Shown here piece by piece: positions 43,625-53,839 of a stretch of DNA of 64,000 nt. Positions within the stretch are counted from its first letter, which is position 1, and every line of letters starts with the position of its first letter. Origin of the DNA: DASXKD01 sp963703605. Lineage in GTDB: Bacteria > Actinomycetota > Actinomycetes > Streptosporangiales > Streptosporangiaceae. The notes under the pieces were generated by a model. It did not search any database, was not told the origin of the DNA, and saw nothing but the letters and a program-made list of their open reading frames with translations. Position numbers and translations under genes: made by a program. The stretch is taken from positions 1-64,000 of the forward strand of contig CAVPFC010000045.1 of the NCBI GenBank assembly GCA_963703605.1, given 5' to 3'.

Positions 43625-45322
43625 TCAGCCGAGCTGGTACAGCAGGTTCTTGTTCCAGACCAGGATGCGGTAGGGGCCGACCAGATACGTGCGCGCGGGC
43701 GGCCCGAACGTCGCGTCCAGGCTGGCCGTCGGCAGGAACGCCGGCAGCGAGCCCGGCACGATCATCTGCACCACGAAGTTCGCGTCGTGCCGGCGCGGGT
43801 CATACCAGGCCTCGGTCGACTCCCACTCGTCCCGGCGCACCAGCGAGCCCGGCGTGCGGGAGGCCGGCGACACCGGCACCACCATCACCCGCTCCCCAGT
43901 GGTCAGGCTCACCACGTTGGCCTGCCAGTAAGAGGCCAGCCCGTACCGCAGGCCGTGCGCGGACAGCCAGGTCGTCAGCTGCTGGCTCATCGGCGGGACC
44001 GACGGCGTGGCGGCCGCCTGGCCGAGGCTGACCAGGTAGCAGGCCAGCACCAGAGCGAGCGCGGGCACCAGCCGGGCCCGCAGCACCGCCGGGGCGAGCA
44101 GCCGGCCGGCCAGGACCGCGCTGAACGGAAGCACCTCGGCGAACTCGCGGGTGCTCGTGATGTCGCTGACCCGCTGCCCGAGCAGGTAGGCGATGAGGCC
44201 GACCAGCACCCCGGTCACCAGAAGCTGATCGACCAGGTCGTTGTCCCGGCCGAACCGGCGCAGCCCGGCGCAGACCGCCCACCCGGCCAGCAGGAGGCCG
44301 ACCAGGTGGAGCATGAGCAGGAACGCGTCGAAACCGACCTTGCGGCCGAAGAAGTCGGCGCCGAAAAGCACCAGCAGCCCGTGCGCGATGTAGGCGAAGT
44401 GACGGGGCATCTGCTGCGAAACGGCGAGCGTCGCGGTCACCGGCCAGACCAGGAACCCGCCGACGTAATGGATCAGCGTCAGCAGCCGGGTGCTGAGCTC
44501 CGCGGCAACCAGCGCGGCCAGGATCAGGGACAGCTCGTACCAGTTCTCGATGGCCCGCTCTCCGCGCGCTCTGCTAGCTCCGACCCCGCCGCCCCGCCCC
44601 ACGATGCCCCGGTAGGCGCGGATCGCGCAGACGATCGCGAGCGGCAGGAAGCCGGTGTACAGGACGATCCCGTCGCCGATCAGCGCCAGGGTCAGCAGCG
44701 CGGCGACCAGCACGGGCACCCACCAGCGGCGCGGTGCCCGGTCCAGCAGCAGCCAGACCGCCAGGACCGGCACGGTGCTGCCCACGTGGTCCGGGGACAG
44801 CAGCAGGATCTGCGCGGCGGCGCCGAGCTGCGGGGCCAGCATGATGCCCCCGGCCAGGGCCACGCGGACCGCCGCCTCGCGGCCCGTGGCCCGGCCCTTG
44901 GCGAGGAACGCGCCAAGCAGCACCAGGATCGTGTAGGTCAGCGCGGCGGCCACGTGCACCACGTCGGCGTTCAGCCCGTGCGCCAGCTCGACCAGCATGT
45001 ACTCCGGCAGCTCGGTGGTGTAGAACGACACGTCGGACAGCCACCAGCCGCGCAGCAGCAGGTTGCCGTGCAGCATGTCCCAGGCCTGGAGCGCGTTGGC
45101 GGCGCCGTCGGAGTTCGTCGGCACGGTGCGCGAGATGTGCAGGTAGCACACGAACAGCAGCGCCGCGCACAGCAGCCAGGCGAGAGCCACCAGCCAGCGG
45201 CGCCGCCGGGCCGGGAGGGCGCCCAGCGTGGTCTGGACCCGGCGGGCAAGCGGGCGCGCCTGGTCGGTGGCACCGGGTGCGGTGATCGCGCCGGCCGCCC
45301 CCGGGGCCGACGACGAGGTCAA
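43625..45322 (-). CDS. Polytopic membrane protein, possible GT-C type glycosyltransferase
   Basis: 565 residues with 11-13 membrane helices. The first extracytoplasmic loop (RTVPTNSDGAANALQAWDML) contains an acidic residue placed as in GT-C enzymes. A soluble C-terminal region (about 450-565) follows the last helix. It starts at TTG 45322, overlapping the epimerase stop (TTGA). It is last in a four-gene operon of sugar-nucleotide enzymes, so transfer of a lipid-linked sugar is likely (inference). A 30-base GC-rich repeat at 44572 encodes a GRGGGVGAS loop. Confidence 0.65.
   Translation of the reverse strand: MTSSSAPGAAGAITAPGATDQARPLARRVQTTLGALPARRRRWLVALAWLLCAALLFVCYLHISRTVPTNSDGAANALQAWDMLHGNLLLRGWWLSDVSFYTTELPEYMLVELAHGLNADVVHVAAALTYTILVLLGAFLAKGRATGREAAVRVALAGGIMLAPQLGAAAQILLLSPDHVGSTVPVLAVWLLLDRAPRRWWVPVLVAALLTLALIGDGIVLYTGFLPLAIVCAIRAYRGIVGRGGGVGASRARGERAIENWYELSLILAALVAAELSTRLLTLIHYVGGFLVWPVTATLAVSQQMPRHFAYIAHGLLVLFGADFFGRKVGFDAFLLMLHLVGLLLAGWAVCAGLRRFGRDNDLVDQLLVTGVLVGLIAYLLGQRVSDITSTREFAEVLPFSAVLAGRLLAPAVLRARLVPALALVLACYLVSLGQAAATPSVPPMSQQLTTWLSAHGLRYGLASYWQANVVSLTTGERVMVVPVSPASRTPGSLVRRDEWESTEAWYDPRRHDANFVVQMIVPGSLPAFLPTASLDATFGPPARTYLVGPYRILVWNKNLLYQLG
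44572..44601 (-). repeat. 30-bp GC-rich dispersed repeat, copy 2
   Basis: Reverse complement matches 16,361-16,390 at 29 of 30 positions; here it lies inside a loop of the membrane protein gene. Confidence 0.75.
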
Positions 45323-46347
45323 ATGGTGCCTGCCTGCACCGCCCGGGTGATCCAGGGGATCACTTCGTCTAGCATCCGGTCCAGCGAGGTCGTGGCCTCG
45401 AAGCCGAGCATCCGCTTGGCCTTCTCGGTGGCCGGCACCCGGCGTGGCACGTCGTGGGCGTACGGCTCGTCGTGGACGACGCGCAGCGGCACGCCGGGCC
45501 CCTTGATCTTGCGCCAGATGACCTCGGCGAGCTCGGTGACCGTGGTGGACTCGCCCGTGGACAGGTTGAAGTCCTCGCAGAGCGCGTCCGGGTGCTCCAT
45601 CGCCGTCACGATGCCGGCGGCCAGGTCGCCGCCGTAGGTGTAGTGGCGCACCTGCTGGCCGCTGCCCAGGACGTGCAGCGGGTCCTGTCCCTTGACCACC
45701 TTCTGCACCAGGTCGGGCACCACGTGGCTCATCGCGAGCCGGACGTTCCCCGACATGATCTCCTCGTCGCCCAGGGCCCGGCTCTCGCCGATCCCGACGC
45801 AGTTGAACGGGCGGACGATCGTGAACGGCAGCCGGTACTGGTCCCACGCGGCCTGCGCGAAGTACTCGACCGCCAGCTTCTGGAAGCCGTAGGAGGACGC
45901 CGGGGGCGGGATCTCCCGCTGCTGGCCCTCCTGCGAAGGCCACTGGCTGGCGCTCTCGAAGACCATCGACGACGACAGGTAGGTGACCTTGCGCAGCTTG
46001 CCCTCGCCGTGTGCCTTGATCGCCGCGTCGCAGGAGGCCGCGATGATCCGCTCGTTGGTGGCCAGCAGGTCGTAGGCGTAGCTGTGGAAGTAGGAGATGC
46101 CGCCGATCATCGCCGCGCCCGCGATGAAGTGGTCGCAGTCGGCCAGCAGCCCGGTGAGCAGTTCGGTGTCCCTGGCATCGCCCTCGACGAGCCGGTAGTT
46201 CAGGTTGCTGTCGTAGGACTTGGCCACCCTGCCGTACTTGGAGAAGTTGTCCAGGCCAACGACCGCGTACCCGCGGCCGAGCAGTTCCTCGACGACGTAC
46301 CCCCCGATGAAGCCAGCCGAGCCGGTGACCAGAACCCTCTCCATCAT
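45319..46347 (-). CDS. NAD-dependent epimerase/dehydratase (extended SDR)
   Basis: 342 residues with the NAD motif VLVTGSAGFIGGYV, active-site Ser in LSSSMVFES and YxxxK in SYGFQKLAVEY. Acts on a nucleotide sugar. ATG 46347 overlaps the GT2 stop; ATG 46344 is an alternative. The stop overlaps the next gene's TTG. Confidence 0.88.
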   Translation of the reverse strand: MMERVLVTGSAGFIGGYVVEELLGRGYAVVGLDNFSKYGRVAKSYDSNLNYRLVEGDARDTELLTGLLADCDHFIAGAAMIGGISYFHSYAYDLLATNERIIAASCDAAIKAHGEGKLRKVTYLSSSMVFESASQWPSQEGQQREIPPPASSYGFQKLAVEYFAQAAWDQYRLPFTIVRPFNCVGIGESRALGDEEIMSGNVRLAMSHVVPDLVQKVVKGQDPLHVLGSGQQVRHYTYGGDLAAGIVTAMEHPDALCEDFNLSTGESTTVTELAEVIWRKIKGPGVPLRVVHDEPYAHDVPRRVPATEKAKRMLGFEATTSLDRMLDEVIPWITRAVQAGTI

Positions 46348-47096
46348 GTCCCTTTCTTCGCGGTACGCGTCCTGACCTCGTCGGCGGTCAGGCGGCCGCC
46401 GAAGGCGAACCGGTACCACCGCAGGTACTTGGGGATCCACTCGGCGACCTTGAAGTTTGACACACCGGTCGGCCGGTCGAGCCAGATGGTCGGGATCTCG
46501 GCGACCGGCAGGCGCAGCCGCTTCGCCTTCGCGGTCAGCTCGATCCCGATCTCGAAGCCGTCCCGCGAGTCGATGCCGACCTCGCGGACGAAGGCCGTCG
46601 AGTACGCCTTGAACGAGTTGGTCGCGTCCCGCGTGCCCAGCCGGGCGAACGTGCGCAGCGAGCGGCCCGCCGTGCGGGACAGCATGCCCTTGAACATCGG
46701 CCCGCCGACCTGCTGCCCGCCGGCCATGTACCGGGACGCCGCGGCGACCGCGACGCCCCGCTCGACCAGCCGGGCCAGGTCGTCGATCTGCCGCGAGTCG
46801 TCGCACCCGTCGGCCATCGTCACGACCGCGACCTTCGCCACCGCCGCCGCCATGCCGTACCGGATCGCGTTGGCGGGGCCGGGCCCGTAGGTGTTGACCA
46901 GGCAGCGAAGCCTGGGCTCCTTTTCCGCGTACTCGTTGACCACCGGCACGGTGGAGTCGTTCTCGTCATCGACGACGACCAGGACCTCGCAGGACAGCCG
47001 CACCGACTCGAACATGCGGTCAAGCACAGGGACGATCTGGTCGCCCTCGTTGTAGGCCGGGATGATGATCGAAACGCGTGGCTCGCCCACAGTCAC
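46344..47096 (-). CDS. Family 2 glycosyltransferase
   Basis: 250 residues, DPM1-like. N-terminal VSIIIPAYNEGDQIVPVL, the metal-binding acidic pair in VVVDDENDST and MADGCDDSRQ, and FEIGIELTAKAKRL. No membrane helices; probably acts at the inner face on polyprenyl phosphate. GTG 47096 overlaps the dehydrogenase stop. Confidence 0.88.
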   Translation of the reverse strand: MTVGEPRVSIIIPAYNEGDQIVPVLDRMFESVRLSCEVLVVVDDENDSTVPVVNEYAEKEPRLRCLVNTYGPGPANAIRYGMAAAVAKVAVVTMADGCDDSRQIDDLARLVERGVAVAAASRYMAGGQQVGGPMFKGMLSRTAGRSLRTFARLGTRDATNSFKAYSTAFVREVGIDSRDGFEIGIELTAKAKRLRLPVAEIPTIWLDRPTGVSNFKVAEWIPKYLRWYRFAFGGRLTADEVRTRTAKKGT

Positions 47097-48307
47097 ACGA
47101 CGACTCCCTTGCCGAGGACGTTCCAGATGTCGGCGACCGGCTTGGTGGTTTCCAGGCCCTTGTACTCGGGGTGCGGGGCCGCGATGATCACCAGGTCGGC
47201 CTGGCTCATCACCTCGTCCAGCGGCAGCAGGTCCGGGTCGGTGGTCACGCAGGGGTCGGTGCAAAGCACCCGCTCGGCCTTGAACTCCAGGAGCCGCTTC
47301 AGCTTGTACGACAGGCTCGAGCGGATGTCGTCAGACCCGCCCTTGAACGCCATCCCGAGGATCCCCACGGTCATTCCGGCGAGGTCGAACCGCTGTTCGA
47401 GCCGGGCCACCAGGTACAGCGGCAGCCCCTCGTTGATGGTCATCGCGGTGTGCCCGAGCGCGAAGTTGTTGTTGTTGAACGCGGCGAGCTGCATCGTGTC
47501 CTTGAACAGGCACGGCCCGGCCGCGAAGCCGGCGCCGGGCATGTCGGCGGCGCGGGGGTAGTCCATCATGAGGCCCTGGCGGATGCGCTCGAAGTCCAGC
47601 CCGCGGTCGTTGGCCATCATGTAGAGCTGGTTCGCCGTGGCGAACTTGATGTAGCGCCAGACGTTGGTGAACAGCTTCGCCAGCTCGGCCTCTTCCGGGG
47701 ACATCGGCACGAGCGTGGACGTGAGCCTGGCGAACAGCTTGCTGGCCCGGTCCAGCCCGCCGGAACTGCGGCTGGACACGATCTGCGGCAGCTCGAACAG
47801 CTCGGTCATGGCCTTGCCCTCGGCGATGCGCTCGGGGCAGAACGCCACGTCCATCTCGACGCCGAGCCCGGCGACCATCTTCTCCACCCGGGCCGTCACG
47901 CCCGGGTAGACGGTGCTGCGCAGGATGAGGATCTGGCCGTCGGCCAGGTGGTCCGCGCAGCCGGCCAGGGCGTTGGGGACCGCGGCCTGGTCCGGTTCGA
48001 GGTTCTCGCCCACCGGCGTGCCGACCACCACGATCACGTGCTCACCGGTGCCCACCATGGCCGGGTCCGCCGACGCCTCGAGCAGGCCCGTCGCGACCGC
48101 GCGCTCCAGTTCGGGCGCGGCCCCGGGCTCGGCAAAGGGCAGCTTGGCCGCGTTCACGAGGGCGACCGACGCCCGGCTGATGTCGAAGATGCCCACCCGC
48201 AGGCCACGGGAGGCGAAGGCGATGGCCAGCGGCAGGCCGACGTGCCCACATCCGCCGATCACCACTACATCGCGGTCGAAGTGACGGGGATGCGATGAGT
48301 CGGCCAC
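47093..48307 (-). CDS. Nucleotide-sugar dehydrogenase (UDP-glucose/GDP-mannose dehydrogenase family)
   Basis: 404 residues with VVVIGGCGHVGLPLA (NAD), the central dimer helix and a catalytic Cys in GPCLFKDTMQL, then GILGMAFKGGSDDIRSS in the C-terminal domain. Oxidises a nucleotide sugar to the uronic acid with 2 NAD+. GTG 48307 with GGAGG 9 bases upstream. First gene of the coupled sugar operon. Confidence 0.9.
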   Translation of the reverse strand: MADSSHPRHFDRDVVVIGGCGHVGLPLAIAFASRGLRVGIFDISRASVALVNAAKLPFAEPGAAPELERAVATGLLEASADPAMVGTGEHVIVVVGTPVGENLEPDQAAVPNALAGCADHLADGQILILRSTVYPGVTARVEKMVAGLGVEMDVAFCPERIAEGKAMTELFELPQIVSSRSSGGLDRASKLFARLTSTLVPMSPEEAELAKLFTNVWRYIKFATANQLYMMANDRGLDFERIRQGLMMDYPRAADMPGAGFAAGPCLFKDTMQLAAFNNNNFALGHTAMTINEGLPLYLVARLEQRFDLAGMTVGILGMAFKGGSDDIRSSLSYKLKRLLEFKAERVLCTDPCVTTDPDLLPLDEVMSQADLVIIAAPHPEYKGLETTKPVADIWNVLGKGVVV

Positions 48308-48485
48308 CGGGTCAACCTCCGGTCGGAAGGGAAAATTTGGGCGGACATTGGCCCGGCCACCCAAATGGGGCAGCCGCCGGCAAGCCCGAATGCATCCTAG
48401 CAACTACCTGCTACGTGGCCGCGCAGGAACTATGCCGCAGATCAGCGGGCAAGGCCGGTGGCGGCAGATGGATACCGGCCCCCGG

Positions 48486-51400
48486 TTATTCGCCGAGGAC
48501 AATATTAACAATTCTTTGGCGAACGATGACCAACCGTCGCACGGTCGCATGAGCGGTGTGACGTGCGTAGTCGGGGTGCCCGGTAACAAGTTCGCCGATC
48601 TCATCCTCATCCGCGTCCGCGGGCACCGCGATCGTGAACCGCGTTTTTCCGTTGATCTGCACCGGAATGTCCACGGTAGGCTCGGCGGCCAGTTCGGGGT
48701 CGGCCTCCGGGAACGGAGCGTAGGCGAGCGAGTCCGGATGGCCAAGTTTGCCCCATAGTTCCTCGGCGATGTGCGGGGCCAACGGCGCGACCATCAGCAC
48801 CAGCGGCTCGGCCAGCGCCCGGGGCAGCGCCCCGTCCGCCGTGGCGATCTTCGCGGCGTGGCCGGTCAGCTCCATCAGCCGGGCGATCGCGGTGTTGTAC
48901 CGCAGCTGCTCGAAATCCCCGCGCACCACCAGGATCGTCTGGTGCAGCCGGCGCAGCGTGCCGGAATCCAGCGCCCGGTCGCTGACCCGCACCTCGCCGG
49001 TCCGCTCGTCGGTCATGCTGCGCCACAGGCGCTGCAAGAACCGGTACACGCCCACGATGTCGCCGGTCCGCCAGGGCCGGTCGGCGCCCAGCGGCCCCAT
49101 GGCCATCTCGTACAGCCGCAGCGTGTCGGCGCCGTAGCCGGCGTAGATGTCATCGGGGCTGACGCCGTTCTTCAGGCTCTTGCCCATCTTCCCGGCCCGC
49201 CGGGTGACCGGCCTGCCCTGGTAGCTCAGCGCGCCGCCGGGCCCCTCGGTCACCCCCGCGGCGGGCACGTACATGCCCCGCTCGTCGGTGAACGCGTCGG
49301 CCAGGATGTACCCCTGGTTGAACAGCCGGCGGAACGGCTCGCAGCTCGTCACGTAACCCAGGTCGTAGAGCACCTTGTGCCAGAACCGCGCGTAGAGCAG
49401 GTGCAGCACCGCGTGCTCCACCCCGCCGACGTACAGGTCCACGCCGCCGTCGCCGTCCCGGGGCGCGTCGGCTGGCCGGTCCGGCGGCCGCATCCAGTAG
49501 CGCTCGACCCGCGGATCGGCGAACGCCTGGTCGTTGGCCGGGTCGAGGTAGCGCAGGTAGTACCAGCAGGACCCGGCCCACTGCGGCATCGTGTTCAGCT
49601 CGCGCCGGTACCGGGCGGGCCCGCCGCCCAGGTCCAGCTCGACGTCGGCCCAGCCGCTCGCCCGGGCCAGCGGCGGTTCCGGTTCCTCTTCTCTTCCCGC
49701 CCCGGGCGACGGCTCTTCTCTTCCCGCCCCGGCCGACGGCTCCGCCGCCGCCCTTCCACCCCCTGCCGCCGCCCTTCCACCCCCTGCGGGCCCCGCCGCG
49801 GGCTGGGCCTGATGTCGGCCAGGTCCGGCAGGCGGACCGGCAGGGCTTGTTCGGGCAGCGCGAACGGCAGCCCGCGGGAGTCGAACACGATCGGGAACGG
49901 CTCACCCCAGTAGCGCTGCCGGGAGAACAGCCAGTCGCGCAGCCGGTAGGACCGGGCCCCGTGGCCCGCGCCGGTGGCCTCCAGCCACGCGATGGCGGCC
50001 GCGACCGCGTCGTGGACGCCCAGCCCGGCCAGCGCCGGCCCGGGGCCTTCGGCGTAGTCGCCGTCGCCGGTGAACGCGGCCGGCCACCGCGCCGCGGGCG
50101 TGCCCGCGGCGATCCCGTGGCCCTCGAACCAGTCCGGCGGCGGGGTCAGCACCGCCCGCACCGGCAGCCCGAACTCCCGGGCGAAGTCCAGGTCGCGCCC
50201 GTCGTGGGCGGGCACGGCCATGATCGCGCCGGTCCCGTACCCGGTCAGCACGTAGTCGGCCAGGAATACCGGCAGCCGCTCGCCGGTGGCCGGGTTGTCC
50301 ACGTAGCCGCCGGTGAACACGCCGGTCTTGTCGTAGGCCTCGGTGCGCTGCCGGTCGGACAGCCGGGCCGGCCATGTCCTGGTACGCGGCCACCGCCCGG
50401 GCCGGGGTCCAGTCCGCCGTGCCGTCGTCGCCCTGCGGGAACCGCCAGGCCGGCGGCGTGCCCTCGGGCCAGGCCGGCGGCGACCAGATCGGCGACCAGC
50501 GGGTGCTCCGGGGCAAGCACCAGGTAGGTGGCGCCGCCACCGTGTCCGGGCGGGTGGTGAACACCTCGATGCGCAGCCCCGGCCGCGCCGCCACAGCGAA
50601 GCTGATGCTCGCCCCATCGCTGGCGCCGATCCAGTTCCGCTGCATCTGCTTGATCGGCTCCGGCCAGTCGACCAGCCGTCCAGGTCGTCGATCAGCCGGT
50701 CGGCCAGCGCGGTGATGCGCAGCATCCACTGCCGCATCGGCCGCCGGTAGACGGGGTAGTTGCCGATGTCGCTGCGGCCGTCCGCGGTGACTTCCTCGTT
50801 GGCCAGCACCGTGCCGAGCCCGGGGCACCAGTTGACCGTCTCGGTCGAGATGTAGGCCAGCCGGCGGGCGTCGATCGCCTGGTGCCGCTCGGCATCGGTG
50901 AGCTCCGGCCAGGGCCGGCCGTCCGGCGCGCTCCTGGCGCCTGATTCGAACTCGGCGATCAGCTCGGCAATGGGCCGGGCCCTGCCGGTCCGCTCGTCGG
51001 CCCAGCTGTTGAAGATCTTCAGGAAGATCCACTGCGTCCAGCGGTAGTAGCCGGGATCCGTGGTCGCGATTTCCCGGCGGGTGTCGTGGCCCAGACCCAG
51101 CCGCCGCAACTGGCGGCGCATGTGTGGCGATGTTTTCCCGCGTGGTCACCTCCGGGTGCTGGCCGGTTTCGATCGCGTACTGCTCGGCCGGCAGCCCGAA
51201 CGCGTCGTACCCGAAGGTGTGCAGCACATGGTGACCGGTCATCCGCAGGTAGCGCGCGTAGACGTCGGTGCCGATGTAGCCCAGCGGATGCCCGACGTGC
51301 AGGCCGGCGCCGCTGGGGTAGGGGAACATGTCGAGCATGTAGAACTTGGGACGCCCGGCCATCTCCGCGAATCCCGCGGCCAGCGGCCCGGCCGGGTTGG

Positions 51401-51548
51401 GAGAGTCGAACGTGCCCCGTTCCGCCCAGCGCCGCTGCCAGCGCGCCTCGATCTCGTTCGCGAGCCGCGCGTCGTAGCGGAACGGCGGCTGCTCGGCGGC
51501 CGGTATGGCCTCGGCGGTAATGGTCTGCGGTGGCTCACGCTGGTCCAT
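48486..51548 (-). pseudogene. leuS: Leucyl-tRNA synthetase, at least four frameshifts and an internal repeat insertion
   Basis: Class I synthetase charging tRNA-Leu. The HIGH region is GLHVGHPLGY (residue 80); the lysine loop is GKMGKSLKN (KMGKS instead of KMSKS). The editing domain motif TTRPDTV and the C-terminal VDIPVQINGKTRF are present. Single-base shifts lie near 51121, 50690, 50530 and 50370; the frame also changes around 49800 and 49595. Corrected length is about 1020 residues. The extra length is a disordered insert (49690-49800) made of GGGRAAA x2 and EPSxGAGRE x2, between LPDLADIRP and PLARASGW. An essential gene, so error in the sequence is the likely cause of the breaks. Confidence 0.9.
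49694..49787 (-). repeat. Tandem repeats inside leuS, including a 32-bp dispersed block
   Basis: Two 27-base units (period 49694/49721) and two 21-base units (period 49751/49772). The part 49723-49754 is identical over 32 bases to 57598-57629. Confidence 0.8.
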
Positions 51549-51569
51549 GACAACCTCGCGGTGCTCAGT

Positions 51570-51655
51570 GCCTGCTCAGGTGACGAATGAACGTCCGGGA
51601 ACGAGGGGTAGCCGCGTTGCGGGAGCCCGGCAACGCGGCTAGGTAAGGAGCAGGC
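51570..51655 (-). promoter_or_regulatory. Structured leader RNA of leuS
   Basis: Arms 51570-51577 and 51648-51655 (GCCTGCTC/GAGCAGGC) enclose a perfect 12-bp hairpin TAGCCGCGTTGC / GCAACGCGGCTA (51609-51641, 9-base loop). It lies 22 bases before the leuS ATG. A regulatory leader is likely; it does not show a T-box consensus. 51656-51886 is AT-richer and probably holds the promoter and the end of the response regulator gene's terminator; nothing else is visible. Confidence 0.5.
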
Positions 51656-51886
51656 TGAACACTACGGCCACGAACCCACGATACCAGAAAGCGCAACCGA
51701 GCCGCCGCCATTAATGGGCGCGGTGTGCGGGCGCCAATGCCGCCGCAATTAAGCCGCGAATTCTTTACCGGCGTAATTTCTTTTCATAACGCCTATCGGC
51801 CCCATAACTGATACCGCCCGCCGGCCTGGCAGCGTGGCAATGGGAGCGAGGTCGTCTGCCCCGCCAGCAGGGATCCCGGCCGGCGG

Positions 51887-52531
51887 TCAGCGGCCGAGGT
51901 AGGCGAGGACGGCGAGGACGCGGCGGTTGTCGTCGTCGGAGGGCTGGAGGCCGAGCTTGAGGAAGATGGACGAGGTGTGCTTGGCGACCGCCCGCTCGGT
52001 GATCACCATCCGCTGCGCGATCGCGGCGTTGGACCGGCCCTCGGCCATCAGCTCCAGCACCTCCCGCTCGCGCGGGCTGAGGCCGCTCAGCTCGTCGTCG
52101 CCCGCGTTGCGGGCCAGCAGCCTGGAGATGACCTCGGGGTCCATCGCGGTGCCTCCGCCGGCGACCCGGCGCAGCGCCTCGGCGAACTGGGCGCTGTCGA
52201 ACACGCGGTCCTTGAGCAGGTAGCCGACCCCGCCCGAGCCGTCGGCCAGCAGCTCGCGCGCGTAGATCTGCTCCACGTACTGGGACAGGACCAGGACCGG
52301 CAGCCCGGGCACCCGGCGGCGGGCCTCCAGCGCGGCCCGCAGCCCCTCGTCGGTGAAGGTCGGCGGCAGCCGGACGTCCACGACGGCGGCGTCGGGCCGG
52401 TGCTCCTCGACCGCCGCCAGCAGCCCGGCCCCGGTGTCCACCGCCGCCACGACCTCGAAGCCGTGCGCTTCGAGCATGCGGATCAGGCCGTCCCTCAGAA
52501 GGAAGAGGTCTTCGGCGATGACAACTCGCAT
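51887..52531 (-). CDS. NarL/LuxR-type response regulator
   Basis: 214 residues: receiver with Asp in AVVDVRLPPTF and a C-terminal HTH (LSPREREVLELMAEGRSNAAIA, ITERAVAKHTSSIF). ATG 52531 lies inside the 3' end of the kinase gene (overlap about 37 bases). Pairs with the kinase and may control the divergent MMPL exporter at 54052. Confidence 0.92.
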   Translation of the reverse strand: MRVVIAEDLFLLRDGLIRMLEAHGFEVVAAVDTGAGLLAAVEEHRPDAAVVDVRLPPTFTDEGLRAALEARRRVPGLPVLVLSQYVEQIYARELLADGSGGVGYLLKDRVFDSAQFAEALRRVAGGGTAMDPEVISRLLARNAGDDELSGLSPREREVLELMAEGRSNAAIAQRMVITERAVAKHTSSIFLKLGLQPSDDDNRRVLAVLAYLGR

Positions 52532-53839
52532 GGCAGCTCCATGGTCGCCACGGTCGGCCCGCCCGGCGGGCTGCTCAGGGCGAGTATGCCGTCGAAGGCC
52601 GACAGCCGCCGCTCGATGCCGCGCAGGCCGCGTTCCCGTCGCTCGGGTCGGCCCCGCCCCGGCCGTCGTCCCCGACGTCGATCCGCAGCATGCCGCGCTC
52701 GTACCGCATGTCGATCCAGACGTTGCTGCGCGCCCGCGTGCTTGGACACGTTGGCCAGCAGCTCGCTGACCGCGAAGTAGGCCGCCGACTCGACCGGCGC
52801 CGGTGGCCGGCCCGGTAGCTCGTTGGTGACGCCGGACCCGCAGCGGGCTGTCCATGGCCAGCGCCCGGACCGCCTCGCCGATGCCCCGGTCGGCGAGCAC
52901 CGGAGGGTGTATCCCGCGGACCAGGTCACGCAGCTCGGTGAGTGCCCTGGCCGACGCGTCGCGGGCCTCGAGCAGCAGCGCCCGGGCGGCGTCAGGGTTC
53001 TCGTCGAGCACCTGCTCGGCGGCGCTCAGCGTCATGCCCATCGCCACCAGCCTGGCCTGCGCCCCGTCGTGCAGATCCCGCTCGATCCGGCGGATCTCCG
53101 CGGCGCCGGTGTCCACCGCCTCGGCGCGGCTTTCGGCCAGGTGCGCCACTTGCTGCTCCAGCGCCGCCTGCTTGGTGGGGGCGAGCATCGAGTACGCCGC
53201 CCGGCCGTACCAGCGCAGGCACAGCGGCGCGAGCCACAGGCCCAGCGCGATGAACGCCAGCCCGAGCGGCACGCTCACCAGCGCGGCCTCCGAGGTGTTG
53301 ACGTGGATGAACGCGTACCAGTTGTTGGCGCCCGCCTGGTTGATCGGGCCCCAGTAGGCCGGCATCAGCGCGCCGAACAGGCCCCAGACGACCAGCGAGC
53401 CCGGGATGAGCGGCAGCACGGCTACGCCCAGCGGGTCCACTGTCATCCAGAGCAGGTCCCGCCAGGTTGCCGGGTCGCCGAGCACCCGGAAGCCACGCCC
53501 TGCGCGCCGCCAGAAACCGCCCTGGACGGGCTCGTTGCTGGCCCGGTACGGCACGGGGATGGGTACCCCGCACCACTCGCCGGACAGCCGCCTGACCGTG
53601 TTGGCCAGCCGCCTTCCGCCACGCAGGGTCGGCGGAATCCACAGCACCGGGTAGACGAAGATCACGAGGGCCAGTTCGACGGTCAGCGCCACCAGCAGGC
53701 CCAGCAACACGAAGGCCTCGGCCAGGGCCACGCCGACCAGGGCCAGCCCGCGGACCGAGCCCAGCAAGCCCGCGCTGATCCAGGAACCACGCCGGCGATG
53801 CGCGATCGAGTTCCCCGGCGCTGGCGTAATGCCTGTCAT
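52495..53839 (-). pseudogene. Sensor histidine kinase with putative sensor domain, three frameshifts
   Basis: N-terminal membrane domain of the 'putative sensor' type (four helices, about residues 20-215), a HisKA_3 box with His in IERDLHDGAQARLVAMG, and ELRDLVRGIHPPVLADRGIG. After a single-base shift near 52832 the frame gives ESAAYFAVSELLANVSKHAG. Further shifts near 52735 and 52625 are needed to reach RIDVGDDGRGG and GLRGIERRLSAFDG. Ends at 52495. Corrected length about 448 residues, normal for the family. Confidence 0.87.

Noticed and set aside
43616..45637. Long plus-strand ORF (over 600 codons)
   Set aside because: Antisense to the membrane protein gene; rich in R, G, Q and H as expected from GC-biased complementary frames.
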